A stretch of 64,000 nt of DNA from an uncultured Pseudoflavonifractor sp. (GCA_947651395.1 CANSYW010000003.1:62001-126000); one strand, 5' to 3'. Counted from the first letter of the stretch, positions 21,084 to 32,200 are shown. Program-made: numbers and translations. The notes: generated from the sequence alone by a model not told the origin.

Positions 21084-22301
21084 TCAGTGATTGGGCGTGC
21101 TCTCCAGCTGCTTTTCCGAGGCGGCCACCACCACGGAGCAGGCGATGTCGCCGGTGATGTTCACGCAGGTGCGGGCCATGTCCAGGATCCGGTCGATGCC
21201 CAGCACCATGCCCATGGCCAGGCCCTCGGCGGGCAGACCCACGGAGGAGAGGACCATGGTCAGCATCACCGCGCCCGCGCCGGGGACGCCGGCGGTGCCG
21301 ATGGAGGCCAGGGTGCAGGTGAGAATGATGGTCAGCTGCTGGCTGATGGTCAGATTCACTCCGTAGGCGTTGGCGATGAACAGGGCGCACACGCCCTGGT
21401 AGATGGCGGTACCGTCCATGTTGATGGTGGCGCCCAGGGGGAGCACGAAGGAGCGCACCGACTGGGGCACGCCCATACGCTCACTGGATTCCATGGAGAA
21501 GGGAATGGTGGCCGCGGAGGAGGCGGAGGAGAAGGCGAAGATCATGGCGGGAGTCGCCTCCTTGAAAAAGCGGGCCGGACTGATGTGGGCGATGCCGCCC
21601 ACAGTGGCGGAATAGACCACCACGGCGTGAAAGATGCAGGCGCCGTAAACCGAGAGAATGAGACCCAGCATGGGCAGCAGGCTCTTGGGGCCGTTCACCG
21701 CCACCACGGGGCACACCAGGGCAAATACGGCGAAGGGGGCCAGCTTCATAATGGCGCCGGTGAGGGCGTACATGGCCTCGGCCAGGGAGCCGATGCCATC
21801 CTGAAGGGGCTTGCCCTTTTCCCCGCACAGCAAAATGCCGATGCCCAGGGCGATGGCGAAGAAGATGACCTGGAGCATATTGCCCTTGGCCAGAGCGTCG
21901 ATGGGGTTGGTGGGGACGATGTTCAGCAGGGTGTCCACCACACTCTGAGGTTCATTGACGGAGAGCTCCTCCATTTCAAAGGCCAGCTCCCGGCCCACAG
22001 GGAAGATATTGGCCACCACCAGGCCGATGGTGACGGCCACGGCGGTGGTGCACAGATAGTAGAGCACGGTCTTGCCGCCCAGGCGACCCAGGGAGCGGGC
22101 GTCGTTGAGGCCGCAGGTGCCCACCACGATGGAGGCGAACACCAGAGGCACTACCACCATTTTGATCATGTTCAGGAACAGGGTGCCGAAGGGCTTGACC
22201 CAGGTATTGGCGATCTCCGCGGGCAGGAACAGGCCCGCGAGGATGCCGAGCGCCAGCCCGATCAGGATCTTAATGGACAGGTTCAGCTTCTTTTTTTGCA
22301 T
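21084..22301 (-). CDS. Dicarboxylate/amino acid:cation symporter (DAACS family)
   Basis: FSSASSAATIPFSMESSERMGVPQSVRSFVLPLGATINMDGTAIYQGV. Confidence 0.93.
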   Translation of the reverse strand: MQKKKLNLSIKILIGLALGILAGLFLPAEIANTWVKPFGTLFLNMIKMVVVPLVFASIVVGTCGLNDARSLGRLGGKTVLYYLCTTAVAVTIGLVVANIFPVGRELAFEMEELSVNEPQSVVDTLLNIVPTNPIDALAKGNMLQVIFFAIALGIGILLCGEKGKPLQDGIGSLAEAMYALTGAIMKLAPFAVFALVCPVVAVNGPKSLLPMLGLILSVYGACIFHAVVVYSATVGGIAHISPARFFKEATPAMIFAFSSASSAATIPFSMESSERMGVPQSVRSFVLPLGATINMDGTAIYQGVCALFIANAYGVNLTISQQLTIILTCTLASIGTAGVPGAGAVMLTMVLSSVGLPAEGLAMGMVLGIDRILDMARTCVNITGDIACSVVVAASEKQLESTPNH

Positions 22302-22443
22302 GAGAGATCCTCCTTTGCTTCAAAACACTGGAAATATCATACTATATTTCCGCAAAAAAAGAAAGATATAAATGAAAAAATTTCAAATAGAGTTGTTTGA
22401 CAGGGGGGAGTGTGGTAAGATGGGCGGGAGAGGGGGGAGGGCC

Positions 22444-23328
22444 GTGGAGCAGGTTCCAGCGAAACACATTCTGACCCGGAACAAGTCCACCGCCTGGTTT
22501 GGCGCCGACCACACCATGAACCTGTATCGGGGCTGTTGCCACGGCTGCATCTACTGTGACAGCCGCAGCGAATGCTATGGAGACGACAGCTTCGATGTGG
22601 TGAAGGAGAAAAAGAACGCCCTGGAGCTGCTGCGCAACGAGCTGCGGCGAAAGACGCGGCCCGCCTTCATCGCTATGGGTTCCATGTCCGACCCCTACAA
22701 TCCCTTTGAACGGGAGCTGGAGCTGACCCGAAGGGCGCTGATGCTTATTCATGCCTATGAGCATGGGGTGGCGGTGTGTACCAAGTCCGACCTTATTTTG
22801 CGGGACGCCGATTTCTATGCCGATATCCAAACCCGGGCGCCGGTGATCTGTAAGCTGACCGTAACCACGGTGGATGAGGCCCTGGCGGCCCGGATCGAGC
22901 CGGGGGCGCCAGGCCCGGCGGCCCGGCTGAAGGCGCTGGAGGGCTTGTCCAGGCAGGGGATTTTTGCCGGGGTGGTGCTGATGCCGGTGCTACCCTTTTT
23001 GACGGACAGCGCGGAGAGCGTCTGCGCCGTGGTGGACGCGGTGGCGGAGGCGGGGGGAAAATTTGTCTATCCCGCCTTCGGTATGACCCTGCGGGATCGG
23101 CAGAGGGCCTATTATTATGACCGGCTTGACCGGCTTTTTCCCGGGGTGCGGGCAAAATATGAAAAGCAATACGGCGATCGGTACGAGTGTCCCAGCCCCG
23201 GGGCAAAATCGCTTTGGGAAGCCTTTTCCGAGCGGTGCGGAGAGCGGGGCGTTCACTATGAGATGCGGAAGATCATTTCGGCGGCCAAGGGGCCCTATGA
23301 GACCCAACTGACCTTTTTCGATATGTAG
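22444..23328 (+). CDS. SPL-family radical SAM protein (start uncertain: 22372, 22420 or GTG 22444)
   Basis: NLYRGCCHGCIYCDSRS radical-SAM cluster motif; VEQVPAKHILTRNKSTAWFG N-terminus; RBS GGGGGGAGG before GTG 22444. Confidence 0.85.
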   Translation: MEQVPAKHILTRNKSTAWFGADHTMNLYRGCCHGCIYCDSRSECYGDDSFDVVKEKKNALELLRNELRRKTRPAFIAMGSMSDPYNPFERELELTRRALMLIHAYEHGVAVCTKSDLILRDADFYADIQTRAPVICKLTVTTVDEALAARIEPGAPGPAARLKALEGLSRQGIFAGVVLMPVLPFLTDSAESVCAVVDAVAEAGGKFVYPAFGMTLRDRQRAYYYDRLDRLFPGVRAKYEKQYGDRYECPSPGAKSLWEAFSERCGERGVHYEMRKIISAAKGPYETQLTFFDM

Positions 23329-23358
23329 CGGGGACGGCCTTGGCCGTCTCCGCTTTTG
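23328..23358 (+). terminator. Intrinsic terminator
   Basis: GCGGGGACGGCCTTGGCCGTCTCCGCTTTT. Confidence 0.75.
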
Positions 23359-23360
23359 TT

Positions 23361-24158
23361 TCAGCCCAGAACTTCTACCGCATTGGCACAGACGAAATAG
23401 ATCCGGCTGAGCTCTTCGCTGGCCAGCACCAGCACGGAGCCGACGGAGCCCAAGACGGTGACGTTCTGGAGCAGCAAAGATCCGGCTGCGAGGGTGGCGG
23501 TGCGGCTCAGATTGCGGGTGGAAAGCTCGCTGAGGATGCCGGAGGCGCAGCAGCAGTCGTCGCAGTCGCAGTGAGCCTGGCAGGTGCCGCAGCCACCGGT
23601 GCTGCCGCCCTCAGCCTGAATGGCCCGCCGGATGGCGCGCACCGCCCGGCGATAGACAGTCTCCTCGCCCTCGGCATCGGCGTCGTCGATGAGCTGGAAG
23701 GCCGCGGCCTTGACTGAGCAGAGGCTGAGCTGATCCACGGCCTCCAAGGCCATCTCGGCCTGGCCGGGAATGGCAAAATAGGCGGTGCCGCTTACATCCA
23801 GCAGATCGCAGTTGCAGGGGGAGAACCGGCGCAGGGAGGCGCCGGGGACGCCGATATTGTCCGTATCTCCGCCGGGAACGGTGAGAGCGCTGCCCAGGGT
23901 CAGGGAGTCGGTGAGGAAGAAGAAGGCGTCAAAGTCCACCAGGGAGCCCAGAACGTTTCCGCACAGGAGCTGAAGGGCCTCTGCCATAGAGGCTTTACAG
24001 CAGCAGTTGTCGGTCTCGGGAAGGTCTGGAACGGCACAGCCGGCGTCATTGCCCAGGGCGCAGCAGGGGTAGACCTCTTCCGCCGTCAGAGGGCATGCCT
24101 CGCCCTCAAGAGACTGCTCCAGGGCGTGGAAGCGGCGCATATAGGTCTCAGGGGTCAT
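23361..24158 (-). CDS. Cysteine-rich hypothetical protein
   Basis: 265 aa from ATG 24158; Cys clusters YPCCALGNDAGC, DNCCCKAS, CNCD, GCGTCQAHCDCDDCCCASG. Confidence 0.7.
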   Translation of the reverse strand: MTPETYMRRFHALEQSLEGEACPLTAEEVYPCCALGNDAGCAVPDLPETDNCCCKASMAEALQLLCGNVLGSLVDFDAFFFLTDSLTLGSALTVPGGDTDNIGVPGASLRRFSPCNCDLLDVSGTAYFAIPGQAEMALEAVDQLSLCSVKAAAFQLIDDADAEGEETVYRRAVRAIRRAIQAEGGSTGGCGTCQAHCDCDDCCCASGILSELSTRNLSRTATLAAGSLLLQNVTVLGSVGSVLVLASEELSRIYFVCANAVEVLG

Positions 24159-24347
24159 AAAAAACACTCCAATCTCATAGTGGGGAAGGCCCGAGGGCCT
24201 GCCCAACCCATTGTATGGCATGGGGAGGAAGGGGGTGAAAGGGGAGATTTTGTTAAACAATTTTTAATTTATCTTAAATACCCTTGCGTCCGGCGTAAAA
24301 AGAGGATAAAATGAGGATGTATCTCAAAAAACAGGAGGGAATGCCCC

Positions 24348-24755
24348 ATGGCTTTTTTTGACAATCTGGACAGCCTGAAGGATCGGGCGATGGATCTGGC
24401 CCAGACCGGCGTGGCCAAGTCCAAGCAGCTGGCGGAGATCGCCAAGCTGAAGACCGCAAACCTGGGTGAAGAGGACGCCATTAAGAAGGCTTACATCGAG
24501 ATCGGAAAGCTCTATTACGCGGAGCGGGGCATGGCGCCTGAGGCGGCCTATGAGGCCCTGTGCCAGAAGATCACCGCCGCCAAGGTGAACATCGAGGAGA
24601 ACAAGAGCCGTATTGAGGAGATCAAGGCCGACGGCAATATTGTGGACGCAGAGACCTTTACGGTGGAGGCCGATCCTGATATTCCCGCCGAACCGGCCCC
24701 CGTGGTGCCCACCGCCCCTGTGGAGCCTCTGGCTGAGGACAAGCCTGAAGAATAA
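24348..24755 (+). CDS. Small hypothetical protein (helical N-terminus, Pro/Glu-rich tail)
   Basis: ORF with RBS AGGAGG; followed by strong terminator. Confidence 0.75.
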   Translation: MAFFDNLDSLKDRAMDLAQTGVAKSKQLAEIAKLKTANLGEEDAIKKAYIEIGKLYYAERGMAPEAAYEALCQKITAAKVNIEENKSRIEEIKADGNIVDAETFTVEADPDIPAEPAPVVPTAPVEPLAEDKPEE

Positions 24756-24764
24756 AAAACAGCG

Positions 24765-24800
24765 TAAAAAAACGCCGCCCGATCTGGGCGGCGTTTTTTT
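24765..24800 (+). terminator. Intrinsic terminator (possibly bidirectional)
   Basis: AAAAAACGCCGCCCGATCTGGGCGGCGTTTTTTT. Confidence 0.9.
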
Positions 24801-24814
24801 ACCGTGAAGCAGGA

Positions 24815-25726
24815 TCAGAAGATACGGCGGGCGTAGACAAAGACCCGGCTGTAGTAGCTGGAGAAGAGATTGTCATACTGCACACAGTAGGAGTTGGTGG
24901 AGGCGTGGATGAACTGACCGCCGCCCACGTAGATACCCACATGGGACACCGGGGTAGAGACCCGGCCGTTGTCAAAAAAGATCAGGTCGCCGGGCTGGAG
25001 CTCATCAAAGGAGACGGCCACGCCGTTGCTGAGCTGAGCGGAAGCGGTGCGGTTGAGCGTGTAGCCGAAGTGGTTGTATACATACTTGGTAAAGCCTGAG
25101 CAGTCGAAGCTGTTGGGGCCGTTGCCGCCCCAGACATAGGGCTTGCCCAGGAACTGGGCGGCGTAATCCACGACCTGCTGGCCCAGCGCGCCGCCGGATT
25201 TGAGGCCCTGGCCGTCGCCGCGGGAACCGGCGGAATCCTTGCAGGTGATCATGTAGTCGCTGGAGACATAGCCGGTGTTGCCTTTGTGCTCGATGACGTA
25301 CCAGCCGTTGTCGATCCCGGTGATGTTGACCACCGTGTTGTTGTAGAGGACAAAGAGCAGCTCGTGGTCGGTGCCGGGGCCGGAGCGGACATTCAGAGTG
25401 GCGCCGTCAGTGTGGACCAGGCCGTAGCCGATGGGGTCGCTGGACTGGGTCGCCACCTCCAGATACTCCGCGGACATATAGCCCTCCACGGTCTGATAAT
25501 CCACCTTATACCAGCCCTCGGCGGCCTCCTCCAGGATCACCACCCGGTCGTCCTGGGAGGCGGTAGCCAGAATAGAGGACTCGGTGCTGGGCTCGGAACG
25601 CATCCGAAGGGCGTCGGCGGTAACGGTCCCGACGCCCAGACTGGCGGCGGAGGCGCCCACCACACAAAGAGCGGAGAGGGCGAAGGTGACAAATGTTGTT
25701 CTCAGGAGCTTTCCGGTCAAAGACAT
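24815..25726 (-). CDS. Secreted SH3-domain NlpC/P60 (C40) cell-wall peptidase
   Basis: Signal peptide, two SH3b repeats, FDCSGFTKYVYNHFG and SHVGIYVGGGQFIHAS. Confidence 0.92.
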   Translation of the reverse strand: MSLTGKLLRTTFVTFALSALCVVGASAASLGVGTVTADALRMRSEPSTESSILATASQDDRVVILEEAAEGWYKVDYQTVEGYMSAEYLEVATQSSDPIGYGLVHTDGATLNVRSGPGTDHELLFVLYNNTVVNITGIDNGWYVIEHKGNTGYVSSDYMITCKDSAGSRGDGQGLKSGGALGQQVVDYAAQFLGKPYVWGGNGPNSFDCSGFTKYVYNHFGYTLNRTASAQLSNGVAVSFDELQPGDLIFFDNGRVSTPVSHVGIYVGGGQFIHASTNSYCVQYDNLFSSYYSRVFVYARRIF

Positions 25727-25770
25727 GGGGGGTTCCTTCCTTTCTGTCTCTCTTCTTTCGTAGTGAGGGC

Positions 25771-26067
25771 TCACTTTCCGGCCAGAGCCCGTTCCAGCCA
25801 AACGGCGCCCACGTCCATGGCATCGTAAAGGCTTTGCTTCTCACTTTTCTTTACCACGCGATCCCGGCTTTTTAGATCGGGGTCGGTGAGCTGGAGCTGG
25901 ACAGAGACCTTGGTGGCCACGTCCATGTCCCCTTCCTTTTCGGAAGAGAGGATCTGGAGCGCGATAATGTATTTATCGGCCATGCTGCCGTAATAAATGA
26001 GGTTATCCTTCCTGCGCAGGGGGTGGCCCTTATAGGTCAGGGGGATGTCCTTCTTCTGGTCTGCCAT
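25771..26067 (-). CDS. Small conserved hypothetical protein
   Basis: MADQKKDIPLTYKGHPLRRKDNLIYYGSMADKYI...; RBS GGAGGAAG; start trimmed to 26067. Confidence 0.7.
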   Translation of the reverse strand: MADQKKDIPLTYKGHPLRRKDNLIYYGSMADKYIIALQILSSEKEGDMDVATKVSVQLQLTDPDLKSRDRVVKKSEKQSLYDAMDVGAVWLERALAGK

Positions 26068-26236
26068 GGAACTTCCTCCTTTGTTACAAAACGGTTTCAA
26101 ATCTTGTTACCAAATTGTAACACCTTGATACCGATTTGTCAACACGGCCAGGGGAGAAAAAAGGAGAAATATTTTCCAGCTTTTTGATGCGCTCCGGGAG
26201 GAAAACGTGTATACTGAGAAAAAAGGAGGGAAGGAC

Positions 26237-27517
26237 ATGGAGGTTTTGTGGAGCGGACTGGCCACGGGGGCCTTTCTGGCAGCTGCCGGAGCCCTGGTTC
26301 TGCGCTGGCTGGCCCAGTGCGGTGCGGAGCTCCCGGCTCCCTTTTCCGGGCCTTTGCCTTCGCGGAGGTGGGAGACGCCGGACCGGATCGTGCTGTGGAA
26401 AGTATTCGCGGCCGCGCTGCTCTTTCGCTTCGTGGTTGCCCTGGGAAGCCTTTTGCTCTATAACGCCTTGTCGGGAGAAGGGGTGGCCCTTACCGCCCTT
26501 CCCGGGCTGTGGAGCCGATGGGACAGTCCCCACTATGTCAAACTGGCCGAACTGGGATACGCGGGATATCTGGAGGATGGACAGCCGCTGTTTCTGGTGT
26601 TTTTCCCCCTGTATGTGTGGCTGACCCGGGGGGCGTCGCTGCTTGTTCCGGACACCGCGCTGGCAGGGATGGGAGTGAGCTTTTTCTGCTTTGCCTGGGG
26701 GTGCGTCTATTTTTATCGACTCGCCTGCGAGGAATATGGGGCAAGGACGGCCCGAAGGGCGCTGGCCCTGCTGTGGGCCTTTCCCTTCGCCTTTTTCTAT
26801 GGAGGGATCATGACGGAAAGCCTGTTTCTGCTCACCACTGCGGCGGGGCTGTACCACATCCGCCGTCACCGGTGGGGGTGGGCGGCCCTCTGGGGTGTTC
26901 TGGCCGCTATGACCCGGATGCAGGGGGTGCTCCTTGTGGGGGCGGCAATGGCGGAGCTGTGCAATTCCGTAAAGCTATTTTCCTTGCGGGGGATAGAGAG
27001 GAGAAGGGCGTTTTGGAACATGGGAAAAAAGCTCCCCCTTATCTGCGCGCCGGTGCTGGGAAGTCTGGTCTATTTTAGCCTGAATTTTCATGTGACAGGA
27101 AACCCATTTGCCTTTACGGATATGCAGCGGCATTGGAGTCAGGGATTTATGTGGTTTCCCGGGGTGTTGTCCTATCTGGCGAAAAACGCCCTGACCTGGC
27201 CGACTGTCACCACCCGGTGGGAGATGTGGCTGCCGGAGCTGCTCCTCTTTCCGGTGTTCGCCTGTTTGCTGTGGCGAAGCTGGAAAAAACACAGGAGCAT
27301 GCTCACCCTGTATGCCTTCGTCTATTTTATCCTCAACTACTGTCTGTCCTGGCTGCTCAGCGCGGGACGGTATCTGGCCTGTGCCGTGCCCTGCTTTTTC
27401 TTTGCCGCCGATGAGCTGGAGGGGCGGCCCAGGGTGACGGCGGCTCTTCTGCTGGGAATGGGGCTGCTGCAGTGCGCCTTCCTCTACCGGTACCTCTGTT
27501 GGGGACAGGTGATGTGA
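26237..27517 (+). CDS. Multi-TM mannosyltransferase-like protein (PIG-V/GPI-mannosyltransferase-like)
   Basis: Many TM helices; WSRWDSPHYVKLAELGY and GGIMTESLFLLTTAAGLYHIRRHRW motifs. Confidence 0.72.
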   Translation: MEVLWSGLATGAFLAAAGALVLRWLAQCGAELPAPFSGPLPSRRWETPDRIVLWKVFAAALLFRFVVALGSLLLYNALSGEGVALTALPGLWSRWDSPHYVKLAELGYAGYLEDGQPLFLVFFPLYVWLTRGASLLVPDTALAGMGVSFFCFAWGCVYFYRLACEEYGARTARRALALLWAFPFAFFYGGIMTESLFLLTTAAGLYHIRRHRWGWAALWGVLAAMTRMQGVLLVGAAMAELCNSVKLFSLRGIERRRAFWNMGKKLPLICAPVLGSLVYFSLNFHVTGNPFAFTDMQRHWSQGFMWFPGVLSYLAKNALTWPTVTTRWEMWLPELLLFPVFACLLWRSWKKHRSMLTLYAFVYFILNYCLSWLLSAGRYLACAVPCFFFAADELEGRPRVTAALLLGMGLLQCAFLYRYLCWGQVM

Positions 27518-27525
27518 GTATGGGA

Positions 27526-27567
27526 AAAAGGAAGCGCCCTTCCCGTTTAGGAAGGGCGCTTCCTTTT
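27526..27567. terminator. Bidirectional terminator between convergent membrane glycosyltransferase genes
   Basis: AAAAAGGAAGCGCCCTTCCCGTTTAGGAAGGGCGCTTCCTTTT. Confidence 0.88.
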
Positions 27568-27571
27568 GTGA

Positions 27572-28921
27572 TCATGTTTCCCGCTGTGGGGGGCGCTGGG
27601 GGATAAGGCCCAGCTCCCGGGCCAGAGCGCCCACCGTCAGGCTCACGGCCGCCACCATCAGCACGCCCTCTGCCAGTTGGGCCCAGGTGACGCCGAATAG
27701 GGTCAGGGTCATGAGGTAGCGCTTCATCAGATAGGCGTGGTAACCGCCCAATGAGGCCATCTCCGCCGCCGCGGCGGCGGGGACCAGGGAGGGGAGGGAG
27801 CAGGCCAGCACACACAGGAGGACGCCCCCCAGGAAAAAGTACCGCTCGTGCATATAGGGCAGGAAGAAGGGGATGCCCAGACTCAGGGCCGCTCCGGCCA
27901 GGGCCAGAGCGGTGTTATCCGCCTGAGCGTGGCGGATAAAGAGGAGTAAGAGCACGACGGACATAAAGAGGAAGGCCAGGAAAATGGCCAATTTGGCCGC
28001 ATTGGGTTGGAGCTGGACCCCGTATGGGATCAGGGAGAACAGGGAGGGGGAATTGTAGTTGAGGGTCTGCCAGCCCACACTGTCGCTGGCTTGGGACAGG
28101 TAGACGCTGATCATGTCCTCCACAGGCTTGCCGAAGAGCAGGGCGGGGACCATGGTCAGGGCAAAGACGGCGGGAAAGACCAGCAGCTGCCGGAGGTTCA
28201 CCCGCCGGATAAACCACAGCGCACACCACAGGGGAATGAGAAAGATGGCCTGAAGCTTGAAGGAAAAGGCCAGGGCCAGCAGGGTCAGAGAGGTCTTGGG
28301 GCGATCCTCCAGAGCGGCGGCCAGGGCGTGGACGCACAGGGCGGCCCAGACGCTGTCGCACTGCCCCCAACAGGAGCCGTTGAGCAAAACGGTGGGCAGC
28401 AAAAGAAGAAGGGTGAAGGTCATAAGAGGGGCCGCCTCATCCCGGGTGAGCGTCTTAGCCAGCCGAAGCCCGCCCCAGGCCAGAAGCAGGTCAAAGAGGA
28501 TGGAAAAGAGCTTGATGAGATAGAGGTCGGGGATGGGCACATAGGAGATAAGGGCCAGCAGGTAGAGGTAGGGCACGTTGTAGTTGCCCACCGGATCCTT
28601 TAGGGCCAGCAGACCTCCGTTTTCCCGGAAATGCTCCACCCACTGGGAGAGAAAGTCCTGATAGTCCAGGGTGGCGTGGGGGAGCAGCAGAGCGCGCAGC
28701 AAAAGGGCGAGCCCGATGGGTAGGAGCACCACCGCGATCGCCCTGCCGCTGTAACCCTCCCGCAGAAGGATCCAGACGGAGAAAGCCCCCAGAGCCAAAA
28801 AGGAGAGCGGGAGAAGGAGCCGGCTCAAAGGATCCTTTTCCAGTCCCCAGCAGCGCACCAGGGTCAGTACGGTCAGGAGCAGCCCCAGACGGGCGGCGGA
28901 GCCGGCTTTGCGGGTAGTCAT
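27572..28921 (-). CDS. Multi-TM glycosyltransferase (Gpi18-like mannosyltransferase)
   Basis: Multi-TM; DYQDFLSQWVEHFRENGG, FKLQAIFLIPLW, LPYMHERYFFLGG. Confidence 0.75.
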   Translation of the reverse strand: MTTRKAGSAARLGLLLTVLTLVRCWGLEKDPLSRLLLPLSFLALGAFSVWILLREGYSGRAIAVVLLPIGLALLLRALLLPHATLDYQDFLSQWVEHFRENGGLLALKDPVGNYNVPYLYLLALISYVPIPDLYLIKLFSILFDLLLAWGGLRLAKTLTRDEAAPLMTFTLLLLLPTVLLNGSCWGQCDSVWAALCVHALAAALEDRPKTSLTLLALAFSFKLQAIFLIPLWCALWFIRRVNLRQLLVFPAVFALTMVPALLFGKPVEDMISVYLSQASDSVGWQTLNYNSPSLFSLIPYGVQLQPNAAKLAIFLAFLFMSVVLLLLFIRHAQADNTALALAGAALSLGIPFFLPYMHERYFFLGGVLLCVLACSLPSLVPAAAAAEMASLGGYHAYLMKRYLMTLTLFGVTWAQLAEGVLMVAAVSLTVGALARELGLIPQRPPQRET

Positions 28922-28984
28922 GGGCCATCACCTCAAAGAGAATAAAAAAATCTGGATTTCTCCAGACCAAAAATGAAAAGGCTA

Positions 28985-29013
28985 TTGACTTTACATAAAT
29001 TTCATGGTACACT
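28985..29013 (+). promoter_or_regulatory. Sigma-A-like promoter for rpoBC (TTGACT-17-TACACT), ~250-nt leader
   Basis: -35 TTGACT 28985-28990, 17-bp spacer, TACACT 29008-29013. Confidence 0.55.
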
Positions 29014-29260
29014 TAAACGCTACTATCTATAAGGGCATAGTATGCCCTTTCTCAAATCCAGCTATGTCAGTGTAGCATAGGACGATCTCTTTTGCAAGAG
29101 GCGTTTGAACATAAACTGACAACCCCGCCGGGCGTTTCAAACGCGAAAGAGGTCGGGGAATTGTGGGATTTGACGGCAATATCCGGATATACAGCGGGGA
29201 AAAAGGGGGAAAACCTCTCTTTCCCGCCGAAAATCTCAAAAAATGAGGTGTGATTTCTAC

Positions 29261-32200
29261 ATGGTAAAGGACGTCTACTACGGCAAGACCCTCCGTAAGA
29301 GCTTCGCCCGCCATCGGGAGCCCCTGGAGATGCCTAATCTCCTGGAGATCCAGAAGAACTCCTACCGCTGGTTCCTGGAGAAGGGACTGCGGGAGGTGTT
29401 CCGGGATGTGGCAGCCATCACCGACTACGCCGGAAATCTGGAGCTGAGCTTCATCGATTACACGATGGACGAGGCCCCCAAGTACGACGTGGACGAGTGC
29501 AAGGCGCGGGACGCCACCTACGCCGCCCCCATTAAGGTGCGGGTACGTCTGCGCAACAAGGAGACCGAGGAGATCAAGGAGCAGGAGATCTTCATGGGCG
29601 ACTTCCCCCTGATGACCAAGGCCGGTACCTTTGTCATCAACGGCGCGGAGCGGGTCATTGTCTCCCAGATTGTCCGCTCTCCCGGTATCTACTACGCCAG
29701 GAACGCCGATAAGGCCGATAACCTGACATATGCCGCCACGGTCATCCCCTATCGGGGCGCCTGGCTGGAGTATGAGACCGACCTGTCCGACGTGTTCTGG
29801 GTCCGCATCGATAAGAACCGGAAGATCCCCATCACCTGCCTGATCCGGGCTGTGGGCGCCCGGACCGACGGGGAGATCCTGGAGATGTTCGGCGAGGATC
29901 CCCGCATCGTGGCCACCATGGAGAAGGACACCTGCAAGACCTATGAGGAGGCCATGCTGGAGATCTACCGCAAGCTCCGTCCCGGCGAGCCTCCCACGGT
30001 GGACTCCGCCGAGAGCCTCATCAACGCCCTGTTTTTTGACGCTCGGCGCTATGACCTTTCCGCTGTGGGCCGCTATAAGTTTAACAAGAAGCTGGCGCTG
30101 GCTCCCCGTATCATCGGGCATACCCTGGCCCAGCCCGTGCCCGATCCCGCCACCGGCGAGATCTTGGCCGAGGCGGGGGAGACCCTCACCTATGACCGGG
30201 CCTGGGAGCTCCAGGGCAAGGGCGTCAATGAGGTGGTGCTGGATGTGGAGGGGAGGCCGGTAAAGGTTTTCTCCAACCACATGATCGATATGGCCCCGCT
30301 GGTCTCCTTCGATCCGGAGGAGTGCGGCATTACGGAGAGCGTCCGGAGCAAGGTGCTTATGGAGCTCATCCAGCAGGCCGGCGGCGATCAGGAGGCGCTC
30401 AAGGAACTGGTGGCCGACCATGTGGACGACCTGGTGCCCAAGCACATCATTGTGGATGACATCATGGCCTCCATCAACTATCTCAACTGTCTGGCCTCCG
30501 GCGTGGGCAGCCCCGATGATATCGACCATCTGGGCAACCGCCGCCTGCGCTGTGTGGGCGAGCTGCTCCAGAACCAGTTCCGCATTGGCTTCAGCCGGAT
30601 GGAGCGGGTGATCCGGGAGCGGATGACCATCCAGGATCTGGACATCGTCACCCCCCAGAGCCTGATCAACATCCGTCCTGTCACCGCCGCCATCAAGGAG
30701 TTCTTCGGCTCCAGCCCCCTGAGCCAGTTTATGGATCAGACCAACCCCCTGGCTGAGCTGACCCACAAGCGCCGTGTGTCCGCTCTGGGCCCCGGCGGTC
30801 TGAGCCGGGACCGTGCCTCCTTCGACGTCCGGGATATCCACTACTCCCACTATGGTCGTCTGTGCCCCATCGAGACGCCCGAAGGTCCCAACATCGGTCT
30901 GATCTCTTATCTGGCCTCCTATGCCAAGGTCAACCGCTACGGCTTTATTGAGACGCCCTATCGGAAGATCGACAAGGCCACCGGCAGGGTCACCGAAGAG
31001 GTGGTCTATATGACCGCCGACGTGGAGGATCCCTATAATGTGGCTCAGGCCACCGAGCCGGTGGACGAGAACGGCTGCCTTATCAATGAGCGTATCACCT
31101 GCCGTCACCGCAACGAGATCATCAGCGTGGATCGGACGCAGGTGGACTATATCGACGTCTCTCCCAAGATGATGGTGTCCATCGCCACCGCCATGATCCC
31201 CTTCCTGGAGAACGACGACGCCAACCGGGCCCTGATGGGTGCCAACATGCAGCGTCAGGCCGTGCCCCTTCTGACCACTGAGGCGCCCATCGTGGCCACC
31301 GGCCAGGAGTATAAGAACTGTGTCGACTCCGAGATCGTCATTCTGGCTGAGGATGACGGTGAGGTCACCCGGGTCAGCGCCGACTACATCACCGTCCGCT
31401 ATGACGACGGCCGGGTGGTGGATCACAAGCTGACCAAGTTCATGCGTTCCAACCACACCACCTGTATCAACCAGCGCCCCATTGTGAACGTGGGCCAGCG
31501 GGTGGTGAAGGGGGAGGTCATCGTGGACGGCCCCTCCACCTCCAACGGCGAGATCGCACTGGGCAAGAACATCCTGATGGGCTTTATGACCTGGGAGGGC
31601 TACAACTACGAGGACGCCATCCTCCTCAACGAGCGGATGGTGAAGGATGACGTATTTACCTCCATTCACATTGAGGAGTATGAGACAGAGGCCCGGGATA
31701 CCAAGCTGGGCCCCGAGGAGATCACCCGGGACATCCCCAACGTGGGCGAGGACGCTCTGAAGGATCTGGATGAGCGGGGCATTATCCGGGTGGGCGCCGA
31801 GGTCCGTCCCGGGGACATCCTGGTGGGCAAGGTCACCCCCAAGGGCGAGACCGACCTCACCGCTGAGGAGCGTCTGCTCCGCGCCATCTTCGGCGAAAAG
31901 GCCCGGGAGGTCCGGGACACCTCCCTGAAGGTGCCCCACGGCGAGAGCGGTATCATCGTCAATGTGGACGTGTTCACCCGGGAGAACGGCGACGAGCTCA
32001 ATCCCGGCGTCAACGAGGTGGTGCGGATCTACATTGCCCAGAAGCGGAAGATCTCCGTGGGCGATAAGATGGCCGGCCGCCACGGCAACAAGGGCGTTGT
32101 CTCCCGCATTCTGCCCCAGGAGGATATGCCCTTCCTGCCCGACGGCACCCCCCTGGATATCGTTCTGAACCCCCTGGGCGTGCCTTCCCGTATGAACATC

